Of a stretch of DNA of 64,000 nt, positions 9,255-17,849 are shown piece after piece. Position 1 is the first letter of the stretch. Each line of letters starts with the position of its first letter. This DNA comes from Kitasatospora sp. GP82 (GTDB lineage: Bacteria > Actinomycetota > Actinomycetes > Streptomycetales > Streptomycetaceae): assembly GCF_029892105.1 (NCBI RefSeq), contig NZ_JARZAJ010000015.1:124001-188000 (forward strand), read 5' to 3'. The notes beneath the pieces are model-generated. The model was not told the origin of the DNA and did no database searches. It saw only the letters and a list, made by a program, of their open reading frames with translations. Position numbers and translations under genes: made by a program.

Positions 9255-10757
9255 TCAAATCCGGCGCCGTGCGGTGCCCCGCCGGCGGGTGGCGCGGGGC
9301 GCGGTGCCGTCGGGGTGGCTCTGCAGGCGGAGGCGGAGTTCGGCGCCGCCGAGCACGGCGGAGCGGCCGAGCGCGAGGTCCCCGCCGGTGGCCTCGGCGA
9401 GCTTGCGGACGATGTCGAGGCCGAGCCCGGTGGAGCCCTCGCCGCCCTGGCCCTCACCGCGTCGCAGGGCTGCAACGGGGTCGGCGAAGCCCGGTCCCGC
9501 GTCCCCGACCAGCACGATGACGCCGGTTCCGGTCACCAGGACGTCCACCGAGAAGGCGGTACCCACGGCGGTGTGCCGGAAGACGTTGCCGAGCAGTGCG
9601 TCCACGGCGGCGGCGAGGTCGCCCCGCTGGACGGACACCGGTGCGGGCCCCTCGGCGCCCGCCAGTTGCCAGCGGCGGCCTTCGTCCTCGGCCAGCGCCG
9701 ACCAGAAGCCGACCCGTTCGCGGATCACCTCCGCCGCGTCGCAGCCGAGCGCGACCTGCGGTGCGTCGTCGGGTGCGCGTCGCGCCGAGCGGATGATCTG
9801 GTCGACCTCGCGCTCCAGTTGGGCCACCGCGTGCCGGGTGGCGTCCGCGGCGTCGCCCTCGCCGAGGCCTGCGGCGTTGAGCCGGAGCACGGTGAGCGGG
9901 GTGCGCAGCCGGTGGGAGAGGTCTGCGGCGAGTTCGCGTTCGGCGGCGAGCAGATGGACGACCCGGTCCGCCATGGAGTTGAAGGCGTGGGCGGCCTCGC
10001 GCAGTTCCTCGGGGGCGCCCTCGGCCTGCCGTCCCTCGACCGGGACGCGGACGGCGAGGTTACCGCCGCCGAGGGAGCGGGCGGCCCCGGCCAGGCGGCG
10101 GGCGGAGGCGACGATCCTGGCACCCATCCGGTCGGCGACCAGCACGGAGATCACCACCAGGGCGAGAGCGACCAGGGAGAGCACCAGCCAGGCCGTGTCG
10201 ACGCCCCGGGTGAGGTCGCCGTCGGCGACGTACACCTCGACCACGGCGACCCGTCCGCCCTCGACCGCGACGGCCTGCAACAGTGCGAAGCCGCCGGGGA
10301 CATGGGCGGTGAAGGAGCGGGCGGGGGCTCCGCCCGAGGCGCCGTCCGCAGGACTCGTCCGGCCGGCGGCGGTGGAGACGTCGACTTCGTCGGCCCGTCC
10401 GGTGCCGACCACGGTGTCAGGACCGGTCGCGGTGGGCAGGTGGACGGCCACCCGCTCCCGGGCCCCGGCGTCGGTACTGGCCAGAGCGCGGGTGATGGCG
10501 TCCCGGTCGGTGGTGATGGCCAGGGCGGGCGCGAGGGCGGCGGCCTGCCGTTCGGCGGAGGTGAAGGCCCGGTCCCTGGCGGTCTGCTGGACCATCAGCC
10601 CGAGCGGGATCAGGAAGGCGAGCGCCACCATGGTGGTTCCGGCGACGGCTGCCTTGATCAGCGCCCAGCGCAGCGAGTGCCTTCCGCGCCCAGCGGCCCC
10701 GGACGCACCGGCGGCGCTGGACACGGGGGAGGGACTGCGGGAGCTCACCCGCGTCAT
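9255..10757 (-). CDS. sensor histidine kinase
   Basis: A 500-residue HisKA/HATPase_c kinase with membrane helices at about 31-56 and 188-208 enclosing a ~130-residue extracytoplasmic sensor. A HAMP segment follows. The H box is ADLSHRLRTPLTVL with His282; the N box is LLGNVFRHT, the G1 box GDAGPGF and the G2 box STGLGLDIV. The C-terminus is Arg-rich. The ATG overlaps the stop of the response regulator gene (ATGA), so the pair is co-translated. Signal and targets are not apparent. Confidence 0.93.
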   Translation of the reverse strand: MTRVSSRSPSPVSSAAGASGAAGRGRHSLRWALIKAAVAGTTMVALAFLIPLGLMVQQTARDRAFTSAERQAAALAPALAITTDRDAITRALASTDAGARERVAVHLPTATGPDTVVGTGRADEVDVSTAAGRTSPADGASGGAPARSFTAHVPGGFALLQAVAVEGGRVAVVEVYVADGDLTRGVDTAWLVLSLVALALVVISVLVADRMGARIVASARRLAGAARSLGGGNLAVRVPVEGRQAEGAPEELREAAHAFNSMADRVVHLLAAERELAADLSHRLRTPLTVLRLNAAGLGEGDAADATRHAVAQLEREVDQIIRSARRAPDDAPQVALGCDAAEVIRERVGFWSALAEDEGRRWQLAGAEGPAPVSVQRGDLAAAVDALLGNVFRHTAVGTAFSVDVLVTGTGVIVLVGDAGPGFADPVAALRRGEGQGGEGSTGLGLDIVRKLAEATGGDLALGRSAVLGGAELRLRLQSHPDGTAPRATRRRGTARRRI

Positions 10758-11449
10758 GTGGGATCGCCCGACGGCGCCTCCAACCGGACGCCGACGCCGC
10801 GTACGGTGTGCAGATAGCGCGGCTTCGACGCGGTCTCACCGAGCTTGCGGCGCAGCCAGGAGAGGTGGACGTCGATGGTCTGGTCGCCGCCGTAGGTCTG
10901 GCGCCAGACCTCCGCCAGGATCTCCCTGCGCGGGACGACCACGCCGGGCCTGGCGGCGAGGAAGGCGAGCAGGTCGAACTCTCGGCGGGTGAGGTCGAGT
11001 GCCCGCCCGTCCAGGACGGCTTCGCGGCGCTGGGCGTCGATGGCCAGTCCGCCGACCCGCAGGATCTGTGCGACGGGTGCGCTGCCGCCGCCGAACCGGC
11101 GCAGCACGGCGGTCATCCTGGCTGTCAGATGCTCCACGGAGAACGGTTTGACGAGGTAGTCGTCGGCGCCGTCGTTGAGCAGCCGGACGATCTCCGCCTC
11201 GTCGTCGCGGGCGGTGGAGATGATGACCGGCACATTGGTGAGCCCGCGGATCATCTTGAGGGCCTCGCCGCCGTCCAGGTCGGGCAGTCCGAGGTCGAGG
11301 ATGACCAGGTCGCAGCCGACCTGGGCGACCTCGCGAAGTGCCTCCAGCGCGGTGCCGACACTGCGAACGGCATGGCCCGACTCGGCCAGGTGCCGTATGA
11401 GGGCGGAGCGTACGAAGGGGTCGTCCTCGACCACGAGCACTGTTGCCAT
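10754..11449 (-). CDS. OmpR/PhoB-type response regulator
   Basis: A 231-residue regulator starting at MATVLVVEDD. The receiver domain has the acidic pair at residues 9-10, phospho-acceptor Asp52 (VILDLGLPDLDG) and Lys101 (YLVKPFSVEHL). Residues ~130-225 form a winged helix with LTRREFDLLAFLAARPG and HLSWLRRKLGE. A longer open frame continues upstream, but it is Ala/Arg-rich and antisense to the next gene, so the short start is preferred. Partner of the kinase that overlaps its 3' end. Confidence 0.95.
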   Translation of the reverse strand: MATVLVVEDDPFVRSALIRHLAESGHAVRSVGTALEALREVAQVGCDLVILDLGLPDLDGGEALKMIRGLTNVPVIISTARDDEAEIVRLLNDGADDYLVKPFSVEHLTARMTAVLRRFGGGSAPVAQILRVGGLAIDAQRREAVLDGRALDLTRREFDLLAFLAARPGVVVPRREILAEVWRQTYGGDQTIDVHLSWLRRKLGETASKPRYLHTVRGVGVRLEAPSGDPT

Positions 11450-11573
11450 GGGGCTGCACGGTACGCCATCCGTGTGGCGTGGTCTGTACCTCAGGGGCAG
11501 GGCAGGACGGTCCCTGCCGACTTCCAGGGGTGCTGACCTGCCGATAGCCGGGATGCGGCAGGATGTGCTCGCG

Positions 11574-12104
11574 ATGCGGAACGGACTGGTGCAACTCGCC
11601 GCCTGGGTGGCGGCCACCTCGGCGGCGGTGGCGCTGTCCTGGCTCGGTGTGCACGCGGTGCTGACGGACGCCGCCTTCGAGCAGCCCCGGGCCGTCCCGC
11701 TGCCGTCCCCCGGCGGGCGGGTCTCTGACGGTCCGTCGGCGCAGCAGGCGGCGTCGGCCGCCTCGGCCGGCTCTCCCGCCGCCTCGCCCACCGTGTCCGA
11801 AACCGCGTCGGCGTCGCCCTCCGCGTCGGCCCCGCCGTCCCCGTCGGCCGGCCGGTCGACCGCCCAGGGCAGCGCGGCGGACGCCTCGGTGCGCAGCGTC
11901 CTGGTCCCGGGCGGGCGGGTGGCTCTGAGCATGGAACCGGACCGGGCCGACCTGGTCTCGGCGGCGCCCGACCCCGGCTGGCAGATGCAGGTGTGGCACG
12001 GCGAGGGCTGGCTGCGGGTGGACTTCTCCCAGGGCAGCAAGGCCAATTCGGTGTTCGCCACCTGGAACGGGCATCCGCCGGACGTCCAGAGCGTGGTGCG
12101 CTGA
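11574..12104 (+). CDS. membrane-anchored or secreted protein, unknown function
   Basis: A protein of 177 residues (184 if the ATG at 11553 is used). It has an N-terminal signal anchor (LVQLAAWVAATSAAVALSWL), then an Ala/Ser/Pro-rich linker (about residues 55-100), then a compact C-terminal part with MEPDRADLVSAAPDPGWQ and LRVDFSQGSKANSVFATW. I recognise no family. It is divergent from the response regulator, so it could be a target or an accessory sensor of the two-component system; that is inference from position. It converges on the truncated dioxygenase gene with only 11 bases between them. Confidence 0.65.
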   Translation: MRNGLVQLAAWVAATSAAVALSWLGVHAVLTDAAFEQPRAVPLPSPGGRVSDGPSAQQAASAASAGSPAASPTVSETASASPSASAPPSPSAGRSTAQGSAADASVRSVLVPGGRVALSMEPDRADLVSAAPDPGWQMQVWHGEGWLRVDFSQGSKANSVFATWNGHPPDVQSVVR

Positions 12105-12115
12105 CCGGCTCCCCG

Positions 12116-12631
12116 TCAGGCGTACACCGAGCAGCGCGGTGGCAGGACGGCGTTCGGCGGCGGGACGTAGCCGGGCAGGAAGAGGCCCGCGTAGCCGGTG
12201 CGTTCGACCAGGACGTGCCGGGCGGGCCCGTCACCGCCGATGGTGGCGAGCACCACCGTGCCGTACCGGTCGCTGAGTTCGTACGGCTCGGTGACGGGGG
12301 TGGCGCCCCGGTCGACGGCGTAGTCGTAGACGGCGTAGGCGTCGGGCACCTCGATGACCAGGTCCAGGACGGTGTCGCCGTGGGCGGCGACGTGTTCGGC
12401 GATGCGCCGGGCGTGCTCGGAGCACGGCCGGATCGCGGAGGTGACGACGAAGCGGGCGGTGCCGGACTCCAGGACGTAGGAGACGGTCTCCGGGTTGCCG
12501 GTCTCGGGCCCGGAGTACGCGGTACATCGCATGGCCAGCGCGACGCAGTAGTAGTGGGCCGTCCTGCGGGCGTCGCCGACGGCGAGGACGACGGCGTCGG
12601 TGCGCCGGGCGGGGACGAAGATGTCGGTCAA
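12116..12631 (-). pseudogene. 4-hydroxyphenylpyruvate dioxygenase, N-terminal half only
   Basis: The translation (171 residues, TTG start with GGGGAGG seven bases upstream) matches the N-terminal VOC domain of 4-hydroxyphenylpyruvate dioxygenase: TDAVVLAVGDARRTAHYY, YSGPETGNPETVSYVL, ARHVLVERTGYAGLFLPGYV. The enzyme is normally ~380 residues; its three iron ligands (two His and one Glu) lie in the C-terminal domain, absent here. The frame stops cleanly after RCSVYA and the convergent neighbour begins 11 bases on. It therefore cannot catalyse tyrosine breakdown. It is either a deletion remnant or a one-domain VOC protein with a new role. The divergent Lrp gene is the usual neighbour of the complete enzyme. 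Confidence 0.75.
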
Positions 12632-12810
12632 GAGCGCCTCCCCGGTCGTCCCGTGGCACGGTGTGGGGGCCCGCGCCACGAGGCTGTGCAGGGAGCGTGG
12701 CGCCCGCCACACCGATGCGCAACTGTTCCGGTTCATCCTGGGCAAGCTGCGTGACGGGGCCGGAAAATAGCAGTCTCTGCTGGACAGATTGCCCATCGGA
12801 CGGAGCCGCC

Positions 12811-13293
12811 GTGCACTCCCCCAACGACGCCATCGACGCGCTCGACGGAAAGTTGATCAGACTACTCAGCGAGGAGCCGAGAATCGGGGTGCTGGAGTGC
12901 TCGCGCCGGCTCCAGGTGGCGCGCGGCACCGTACAGGCCCGCCTCGACCGGCTGCAGGCGCGCGGGGTGATCGGCGGCTTCGGGCCGCAGGTGGACCCGG
13001 CCGCGCTGGGGTATCCGGTGACGGCCTTCGCCACCCTGGAGATCTCGCAGGGCCAGGGGGCGGACGTACGGGCTCATCTGTCCTCGGTGCCCGAGGTACT
13101 GGAGCTGCACACCATCACCGGGCAGGGGGACATGCTGGTGCGGATCGTGGCGAGGTCCAACGGCGATCTCCAGCGGGTGATCGACCGGGTGGTGGGCTTC
13201 GAGGGGATCGTCCGGGCGTCCACGGCGATCGCGTTGGAGAACCCCGTCCCGTACCGGGTCCTGCCCCTGGTGGAGCAGGCCGCCCGGGAGTAG
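12811..13293 (+). CDS. Lrp/AsnC family transcriptional regulator
   Basis: A 160-residue regulator; GTG start. Residues ~5-60 are an AsnC-type helix-turn-helix (DAIDALDGKLIRLLSEEPRI, VARGTVQARLDRLQARGVI) and ~70-150 a RAM ligand-binding domain (VTAFATLEISQG, ITGQGDMLVRIVA). These regulators form octamers and respond to amino acids. It is divergent from the dioxygenase remnant, an arrangement also seen with intact dioxygenase genes, so its ancestral target was probably tyrosine catabolism. With the target now halved, its present role is unclear. Confidence 0.92.
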   Translation: MHSPNDAIDALDGKLIRLLSEEPRIGVLECSRRLQVARGTVQARLDRLQARGVIGGFGPQVDPAALGYPVTAFATLEISQGQGADVRAHLSSVPEVLELHTITGQGDMLVRIVARSNGDLQRVIDRVVGFEGIVRASTAIALENPVPYRVLPLVEQAARE

Positions 13294-13316
13294 GGGCGCG
13301 CCGTCCGGCCCGCCGC

Positions 13317-14174
13317 TCAGCAGCTGGGTACGGAGCCGCCGGCCTTCAGCGCGTCCAGCGCGGCGACCGCGTCGGAGAGCGTCCTGACCGGGACCAGCCG
13401 CAGACCGGCCGGGGTGTTCACCTTGGCGTCCGAGCACTCGGCCTGGGGCAGCAGGAAGACCGTCGCGCCATCCCTGGCCGCGGCCTGGGTCTTCAGCGGG
13501 ACACCGCCGACCGCGCCCACATTGCCCTGCTCGTCGATGGTGCCGGTGCCCGCGATCACCTTGCCGCCGGACAGGTCGCCGCCCTTGCCGTCACCGGCCA
13601 GCTTGTCGATGATCCCGAGCGCGAGCAGCTGACCCGCGCTCGGGCCGCCGATGTCGCCCAGGTCCACCTGCACCTTGACCTTCTCCGGCGACAGGTTCAG
13701 GTACTTCAGGGCCGCGACGGTGGCGCTGTCCTGGGACTGGGTCATCTCGTGCCGGGTCTCCTGCTCCGCCTTGGCCGGGTCCTTCTGCGGGTAGACCGCC
13801 TCGGACGGCAGTACGGCCTCGTCCTGGTCCACCCAGGAGCGGAGCGCCGTCCAGAGGCTGATCCTCTCGCCGGGGCTGGTCGCCGAGATGGTGACCATCC
13901 GCAGCTGGCCGTCGGTCTGCCGGGTCGGCGCACCGGTGACGGTGAGCACCGGCCTGCCCTCGTACGCACCGAGGACGTCCGACGTGGAGCCCGGCATCGT
14001 CCGGGTGTACGGCAGCGGCGCGAAGGCCGCCACCCCCAGCAGCGCGCCGACCAGCACGCCGCAGAGGGTGAGGGCGCGGGTCTTCGGAGCGGTCAGGGCT
14101 GCGGGCAGCTTCGCATCGGGCACACGGGCATCCAAACACACCGACCGAGGTGCGAGCGGCAAGGGGTAACCCAT
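13317..14174 (-). CDS. Lon-like (S16) membrane-anchored serine protease, YlbL type without PDZ
   Basis: A 285-residue protein from ATG 14174. One membrane helix (about 33-52) anchors an extracytoplasmic domain. The Lon protease dyad is visible: Ser179 in GGPSAGQLLALGI and Lys228 in VGGVPLKTQAA. YlbL-type homologues of ~340 residues carry a PDZ domain between the anchor region and the Lon domain; here ATVAALKYLNLSPEKVKV runs almost directly into the protease core, so PDZ appears to be missing. It likely degrades or processes envelope proteins. It ends just after the convergent Lrp gene. Confidence 0.85.
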   Translation of the reverse strand: MGYPLPLAPRSVCLDARVPDAKLPAALTAPKTRALTLCGVLVGALLGVAAFAPLPYTRTMPGSTSDVLGAYEGRPVLTVTGAPTRQTDGQLRMVTISATSPGERISLWTALRSWVDQDEAVLPSEAVYPQKDPAKAEQETRHEMTQSQDSATVAALKYLNLSPEKVKVQVDLGDIGGPSAGQLLALGIIDKLAGDGKGGDLSGGKVIAGTGTIDEQGNVGAVGGVPLKTQAAARDGATVFLLPQAECSDAKVNTPAGLRLVPVRTLSDAVAALDALKAGGSVPSC

Positions 14175-14206
14175 CAGGGGCGCACCGTGACCGTCGATGG
14201 ACGCGC

Positions 14207-14857
14207 CTACCGCAGCGCGTCCGCCACCTCGGTCGCCGCCTCCATCACGCGCGGGCCGACCCGCTCGGGCACCAGGCCGCTCAGCATCACCACACCGACG
14301 CTGCCCTCTATCCCGCTCAGCCCCACCAGTGCGGCCGCCGCCCCGCTGGCGCCGGACTGCTCCTCCGCCTGGGCGATGACGAATCCGGCCTCCGGACGGC
14401 GTTGGCCCGGCAGGGTACGCGCCTGGAGGATGGCCTGCCCTGCCGCGCTCTCGGTCAGCGGGTGGCGCAGCCCCGTCCGGTAGGCGACATGGAAGTCCGT
14501 CCAGCTGGGCTCGACCACCGCGACGGCCAACGCCTCGTTTCCGTCCACCAGGGTGAGGTGGGCGGTGGCGCCGAGGTCCTCGGCCAGGCTGCGCAGCGCC
14601 GGGAGGGCGGCCTCCCGCAGCAGCGGATGGACCCGGTGGGCGAGTCTGAGCACGCCGAGGCCGACCCTGGCCCGGCCGCCGATGTCCCGGCGCACCAGAC
14701 CGTGCAGTTCCAGGGTCGCCAGCAGCCGGTAGACCACGGTTCTGTTGACCGCGAGTCTGGCGGCCAGCTCGGTGACGGTCAGCCCTCGCTCGGAGTCGGC
14801 GAGCAGCTTGAGGACCCGGACACCGCGGTCCAGTGTCTGGGAGGTCTCGGCAGTCAC
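14207..14857 (-). CDS. IclR family transcriptional regulator
   Basis: A 216-residue protein from GTG 14857, with AAAGGA eleven bases upstream. The N-terminal winged helix is typical (SQTLDRGVRVLKLLADSERG, LTVTELAARLAVNRTVVYRLL). The C-terminal effector domain shows LVDGNEALAVAVVEP, HPLTESAAGQAIL and GIEGSVGVVMLSGL. IclR proteins control catabolic genes for aromatic and small organic acids. It lies 32 bases upstream of the Lon-like protease gene on the same strand and may be co-transcribed with it. The ligand cannot be predicted. Confidence 0.93.
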   Translation of the reverse strand: MTAETSQTLDRGVRVLKLLADSERGLTVTELAARLAVNRTVVYRLLATLELHGLVRRDIGGRARVGLGVLRLAHRVHPLLREAALPALRSLAEDLGATAHLTLVDGNEALAVAVVEPSWTDFHVAYRTGLRHPLTESAAGQAILQARTLPGQRRPEAGFVIAQAEEQSGASGAAAALVGLSGIEGSVGVVMLSGLVPERVGPRVMEAATEVADALR

Positions 14858-15075
14858 GACGCACACATTCCTTTCTGCGGCACTCACCGATGCCCTCCGG
14901 GCATGCCGGGGCCAGGCGGGGTGCCGGGGGTGGGGGTGGGGTGGTGCGCAGGAATGGGTGTCCGCGCTTGAGCGGTGCGTCGGCGTCATCGACGAGCGCA
15001 CAGCCGTGCGGTGCCCGTCTCGGGTGGGTGGACCGTCGAGCGAGTGTGGGGCAGAACGTAATGAAGGAGGGACCT

Positions 15076-15141
15076 ATGACGGAAGAGCCTGTCCAAAATT
15101 CGGGAAGGAAATTGGGTATCCCGCCCTTCAGAACGGGATGA
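15076..15141 (+). CDS. candidate 21-residue peptide
   Basis: ATG ACG GAA GAG begins a 21-codon frame ending in TGA at 15141, with AAGGAGG placed five bases upstream, one of the best ribosome sites in the window. The peptide starts MTEEPVQNSGRK and ends IPPFRTG. The bases are locally AT-richer than neighbouring genes. No family is recognised. It could be a leader peptide, a small regulator, or the stub of a lost gene. Confidence 0.35.
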   Translation: MTEEPVQNSGRKLGIPPFRTG

Positions 15142-15155
15142 ACCGGGGCAATTCC

Positions 15156-15296
15156 CTATGCCTTAATCGACCACCAGTTCGTATCGTTTTCGTACTCCGG
15201 ACAGGCCCCCGGGGCGTCAGCCACCCTGAACAGTCCCTCCCGCAGCGCCACCGCCACCGCCGCACCCCGGCTCTCGACGCCCAACTTGGCGCAGAC
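15156..15296 (-). pseudogene. LuxR-type HTH C-terminal remnant
   Basis: On the minus strand, VCAKLGVESRGAAVAVALRE followed by GLF matches the end of a LuxR (GerE) DNA-binding domain, where the recognition helix is normally followed by xxKLGVxxRxxAVxxALRxGL. The preceding codons do not continue the motif and no start is found, so only the last ~25 residues of the domain survive, followed by 21 unrelated residues to a TAG. Confidence 0.5.
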
Positions 15297-15593
15297 GGCC
15301 GGTCGAAGGCCCCGCCGAAAAACCGGCCAACCGGAAAACCGCGACCGACGGGGGGACGATATGCGCTTTCGCGATCAGCCCGGAAGACCCCCTTCCGCCC
15401 GGGCCGCAGGACTGGCGGGACCTGCACACCCTGCTCGTCGTGACTCCTCGGTCTCCTTGAGCTGCGCGGACTGCATCCCGTACTTCACAGTCGGCCCTTC
15501 GGGGCCCGGTTCAGCCCGGAGCAGCTGGACCGTGGACTGGAGCGACTGCTCCGGTCCACGGCCACCGAAGGCTCAGCCACGCGACCACCCCGG

Positions 15594-17438
15594 CTACTTG
15601 GCCCACTCCCGGATCTTCGCGATCCGGCCCTTCAGCTGGTTCGCCGTGGCCTGTGCGGTCAACGGCCCCCCGCACTGGCGGCGCAGCTCGTTGTGGATGG
15701 TGCCGTGCGGCTGGTTGGTGCGGTGGTGCCAGGCGGCGACCAGGGCGTTCAGCTCCTTGCGCAGCTCGCGCAGTTCCTGATGGGTCACCACCGGGCGGTC
15801 CTCGGCTGGGAGTTCCAGCAGGTCGGCCTCCTCGGCGGGCTTGGCCTTGCTGCGCTGGATCTGCCGGTGCTGGCGCTTCTGCAGCAGCATCTGCACCTGG
15901 TCGGGCTCCAGCAGGCCGGGGATGCCGAGGTAGTCCTCCTCCTCCTCGCTGCCGGGGTGCGCCTGCATGCCGAATTCCATGGCGTTGTAGAGCACCCGGT
16001 CGAAGACCGCGTCCGAGCCCAGCGCCTCGTAGGAGAACTCGTCGCCACCCGCCGTGTCAGGGCCGTCGTTGGCCTTCTCGGCCTCGGCGAGCAGGCGGTC
16101 CTCCTCGTCGAAGAGGCCCTCGCCCTCCTTCTTCGGCCGGTCGAGGACGTGGTCGCGCTGGAGCTCCATCTCGTTGGCGAAGCCGAGCAGCATCGGCACG
16201 GTCGGCAGGAAGACCGAGGCGGTCTCGCCGCGCTTGCGGGCACGCACGAAGCGGCCCACGGCCTGCGCGAAGAACAGCGGGGTGGAGATCGAGGTGGCGT
16301 ACACCCCGACGCACAGGCGGGGCACGTCGACGCCTTCGGACACCATGCGGACCGCGACCATCCAGCGGGAGTCGCCCGCCGCGTAGTCGGAGATCCGCTT
16401 GGACGCCTCGGCCTCGTCGGAGAGGACGAGGGTCACCTTCTCGCCGGTGATCTCACGCAGCATCTTGGCGTAGGCGCGGGCCACGTTCTGGTCGGTGGCG
16501 ATCACCAGGCCGCCGGCGTCGGGGATCGCCTTGCGGACCTCGGTGAGCCGCCGGTCGGCGGCGCTGAGCACATTGGGGATCCACTCGCCCTGCGGGGCCA
16601 GCGCGGTACGCCAGGCCTGGGCGATCAGGTCCTTGGTCATCGGCTCGCCGAGGCGGGCCTCCAGCTCGTCCCCGGCCTTGGTGCGCCAGCGCATGTTGCC
16701 GCTGTACGAGAGGAAGATCACCGGGCGGACGACATGGTCGGCGAGCGCGTGCCCGTAGCCGTAGGTGTAGTCGGCGACCGACTTGCGGATGCCGTCGCCG
16801 CCCGCCTCGTACTGGACGAAGGGGATCGGATTGGTGTCGGAGCGGAACGGCGTACCGGTCAGCGCCAGACGGCGGGCGGCGGGCTCGAAAGCCTCGAAGC
16901 AGGCTTCGCCCCAGGACTTGGAGTCACCGGCGTGGTGGATCTCATCCATGATGACGAGGGTCTTGCGGGCCTCGGTCCTGTTGCGGTGCAGCATCGGATT
17001 GACGCCCACACCGGCATAGGTGACCACGATGCCGTCGTACTCCTTGGAGAGCGGGCCCGAGGAGTACGCCGGATCCAGCTTGATGCCTATCCGGGCGGCT
17101 GCCTCGGCCCACTGCTTCTTCAGGTGCTCGGTCGGAGCGACGACGGTGACCTGCTGCACCAGATGGTTGTGCAGCAGGTACGAGGCCAGGGTGAGCGCGA
17201 AGGTGGTCTTGCCTGCGCCCGGGGTCGCGACGGCGAGGAAGTCGCGGGGCTGCTTCTCGATGTACTTGTCCAGCGCACCCTGCTGCCAGGCCCGGAGCTT
17301 GCCGGCGGTGCCCCAGGGGGCACGGCCGGGGAAGGCCGGGGACAGGTGGTGCGAGGGAGCTGCGGCTGACCGGGCGACGCTGTGCGATTCGGCGTCCGAG
17401 AACAGCGGGGCCATGGCTGAAGCGGCGGCAGTACTCAC
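15594..17438 (-). CDS. DEAD/DEAH-box superfamily 2 helicase
   Basis: A 614-residue protein, GTG start with GGAG close upstream. RecA-like domain 1 has Walker A ATPGAGKTT (residues 71-79), DEIH (165-168) and LALTGTPFRSD. Domain 2 contains RMVSEGVDVPRL and a QAVGRFVRARKRGET motif VI. The C-terminal ~150 residues include an acidic stretch (GSEEEEDYLGIPG) and a helical end. It resembles the XPB/ERCC3-like or type III restriction-like helicases widespread in actinomycetes; a DNA repair or nucleic-acid remodelling role is likely. No methylase or nuclease partner is adjacent, so a restriction role is not supported. Confidence 0.9.
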   Translation of the reverse strand: MSTAAASAMAPLFSDAESHSVARSAAAPSHHLSPAFPGRAPWGTAGKLRAWQQGALDKYIEKQPRDFLAVATPGAGKTTFALTLASYLLHNHLVQQVTVVAPTEHLKKQWAEAAARIGIKLDPAYSSGPLSKEYDGIVVTYAGVGVNPMLHRNRTEARKTLVIMDEIHHAGDSKSWGEACFEAFEPAARRLALTGTPFRSDTNPIPFVQYEAGGDGIRKSVADYTYGYGHALADHVVRPVIFLSYSGNMRWRTKAGDELEARLGEPMTKDLIAQAWRTALAPQGEWIPNVLSAADRRLTEVRKAIPDAGGLVIATDQNVARAYAKMLREITGEKVTLVLSDEAEASKRISDYAAGDSRWMVAVRMVSEGVDVPRLCVGVYATSISTPLFFAQAVGRFVRARKRGETASVFLPTVPMLLGFANEMELQRDHVLDRPKKEGEGLFDEEDRLLAEAEKANDGPDTAGGDEFSYEALGSDAVFDRVLYNAMEFGMQAHPGSEEEEDYLGIPGLLEPDQVQMLLQKRQHRQIQRSKAKPAEEADLLELPAEDRPVVTHQELRELRKELNALVAAWHHRTNQPHGTIHNELRRQCGGPLTAQATANQLKGRIAKIREWAK

Positions 17439-17849
17439 GGTCTCCGGAGGGGGGATCGTCGCAGGTCAGGGCCATCATTGCGGCCCCGCCCCGCAGTTGG
17501 ACGGCGGTCGGACAACCCGCCTAGCCTACCGGCAGACCCCCCATCCCGCCGCCCGACACGGGCCCGCCGCACCCCTCGCACCCGGCACTCCCGCAGCACC
17601 CGGCAACCGCTCCGCCGCGGCGCCCCCACCCGCCGCCACGGCCGGTGGGCGACTTGGAGGAGAGCGGATCCCCGGCCCGCGCGATCACGCCGCTTGGACG
17701 TGATGCAGATCACACTATTTCCCTCGGGAAGGCACGTAAGAACACGAGCCCCTCCCGACTCTCCCGTATGTGCGGGTCGGCCCCGACCCACCCCTCACTA
17801 GACCCGCACAGGCCACGTGCCCGCCGGGGCGCCCATCGGGAGGAACCAC
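17439..17849. other. divergent intergenic region, helicase and SsgA-like gene
   Basis: 411 bases without a gene. It carries promoters for both divergent genes, including the palindrome annotated at 17700-17713 and the GGGAGGA ribosome site of the rightward gene. Bases 17520-17650 are C-rich with nothing else recognisable. Confidence 0.5.
17700..17713. promoter_or_regulatory. CRP-like palindromic operator
   Basis: GTGATGCAGATCAC is a two-half-site palindrome (GTGA, six bases, TCAC) followed by ACTATTT, about 137 bases before the SsgA-like start at 17850. It resembles CRP/FNR-family sites. Streptomyces Crp is a plausible binder because it affects germination and development, but this is inference. 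Confidence 0.45.

Larger units (their letters stand above)
14858..15593. other. 736-bp region with decayed and tiny genes only
   Basis: No full-length gene is present. The segment 15055-15200 is clearly less GC-rich than its surroundings and holds a 21-codon ORF with a strong ribosome site and, convergent to it, a LuxR C-terminal fragment. The interval 15300-15593 shows no coherent coding frame. The IclR promoter should lie near 14870-14950. The pattern suggests deletion of a former LuxR-type regulator gene. Confidence 0.55.

Noticed and set aside
15594-17438. Type III restriction or phage-defence helicase
   Set aside because: The helicase stands alone; no methylase, nuclease or other defence gene is adjacent.
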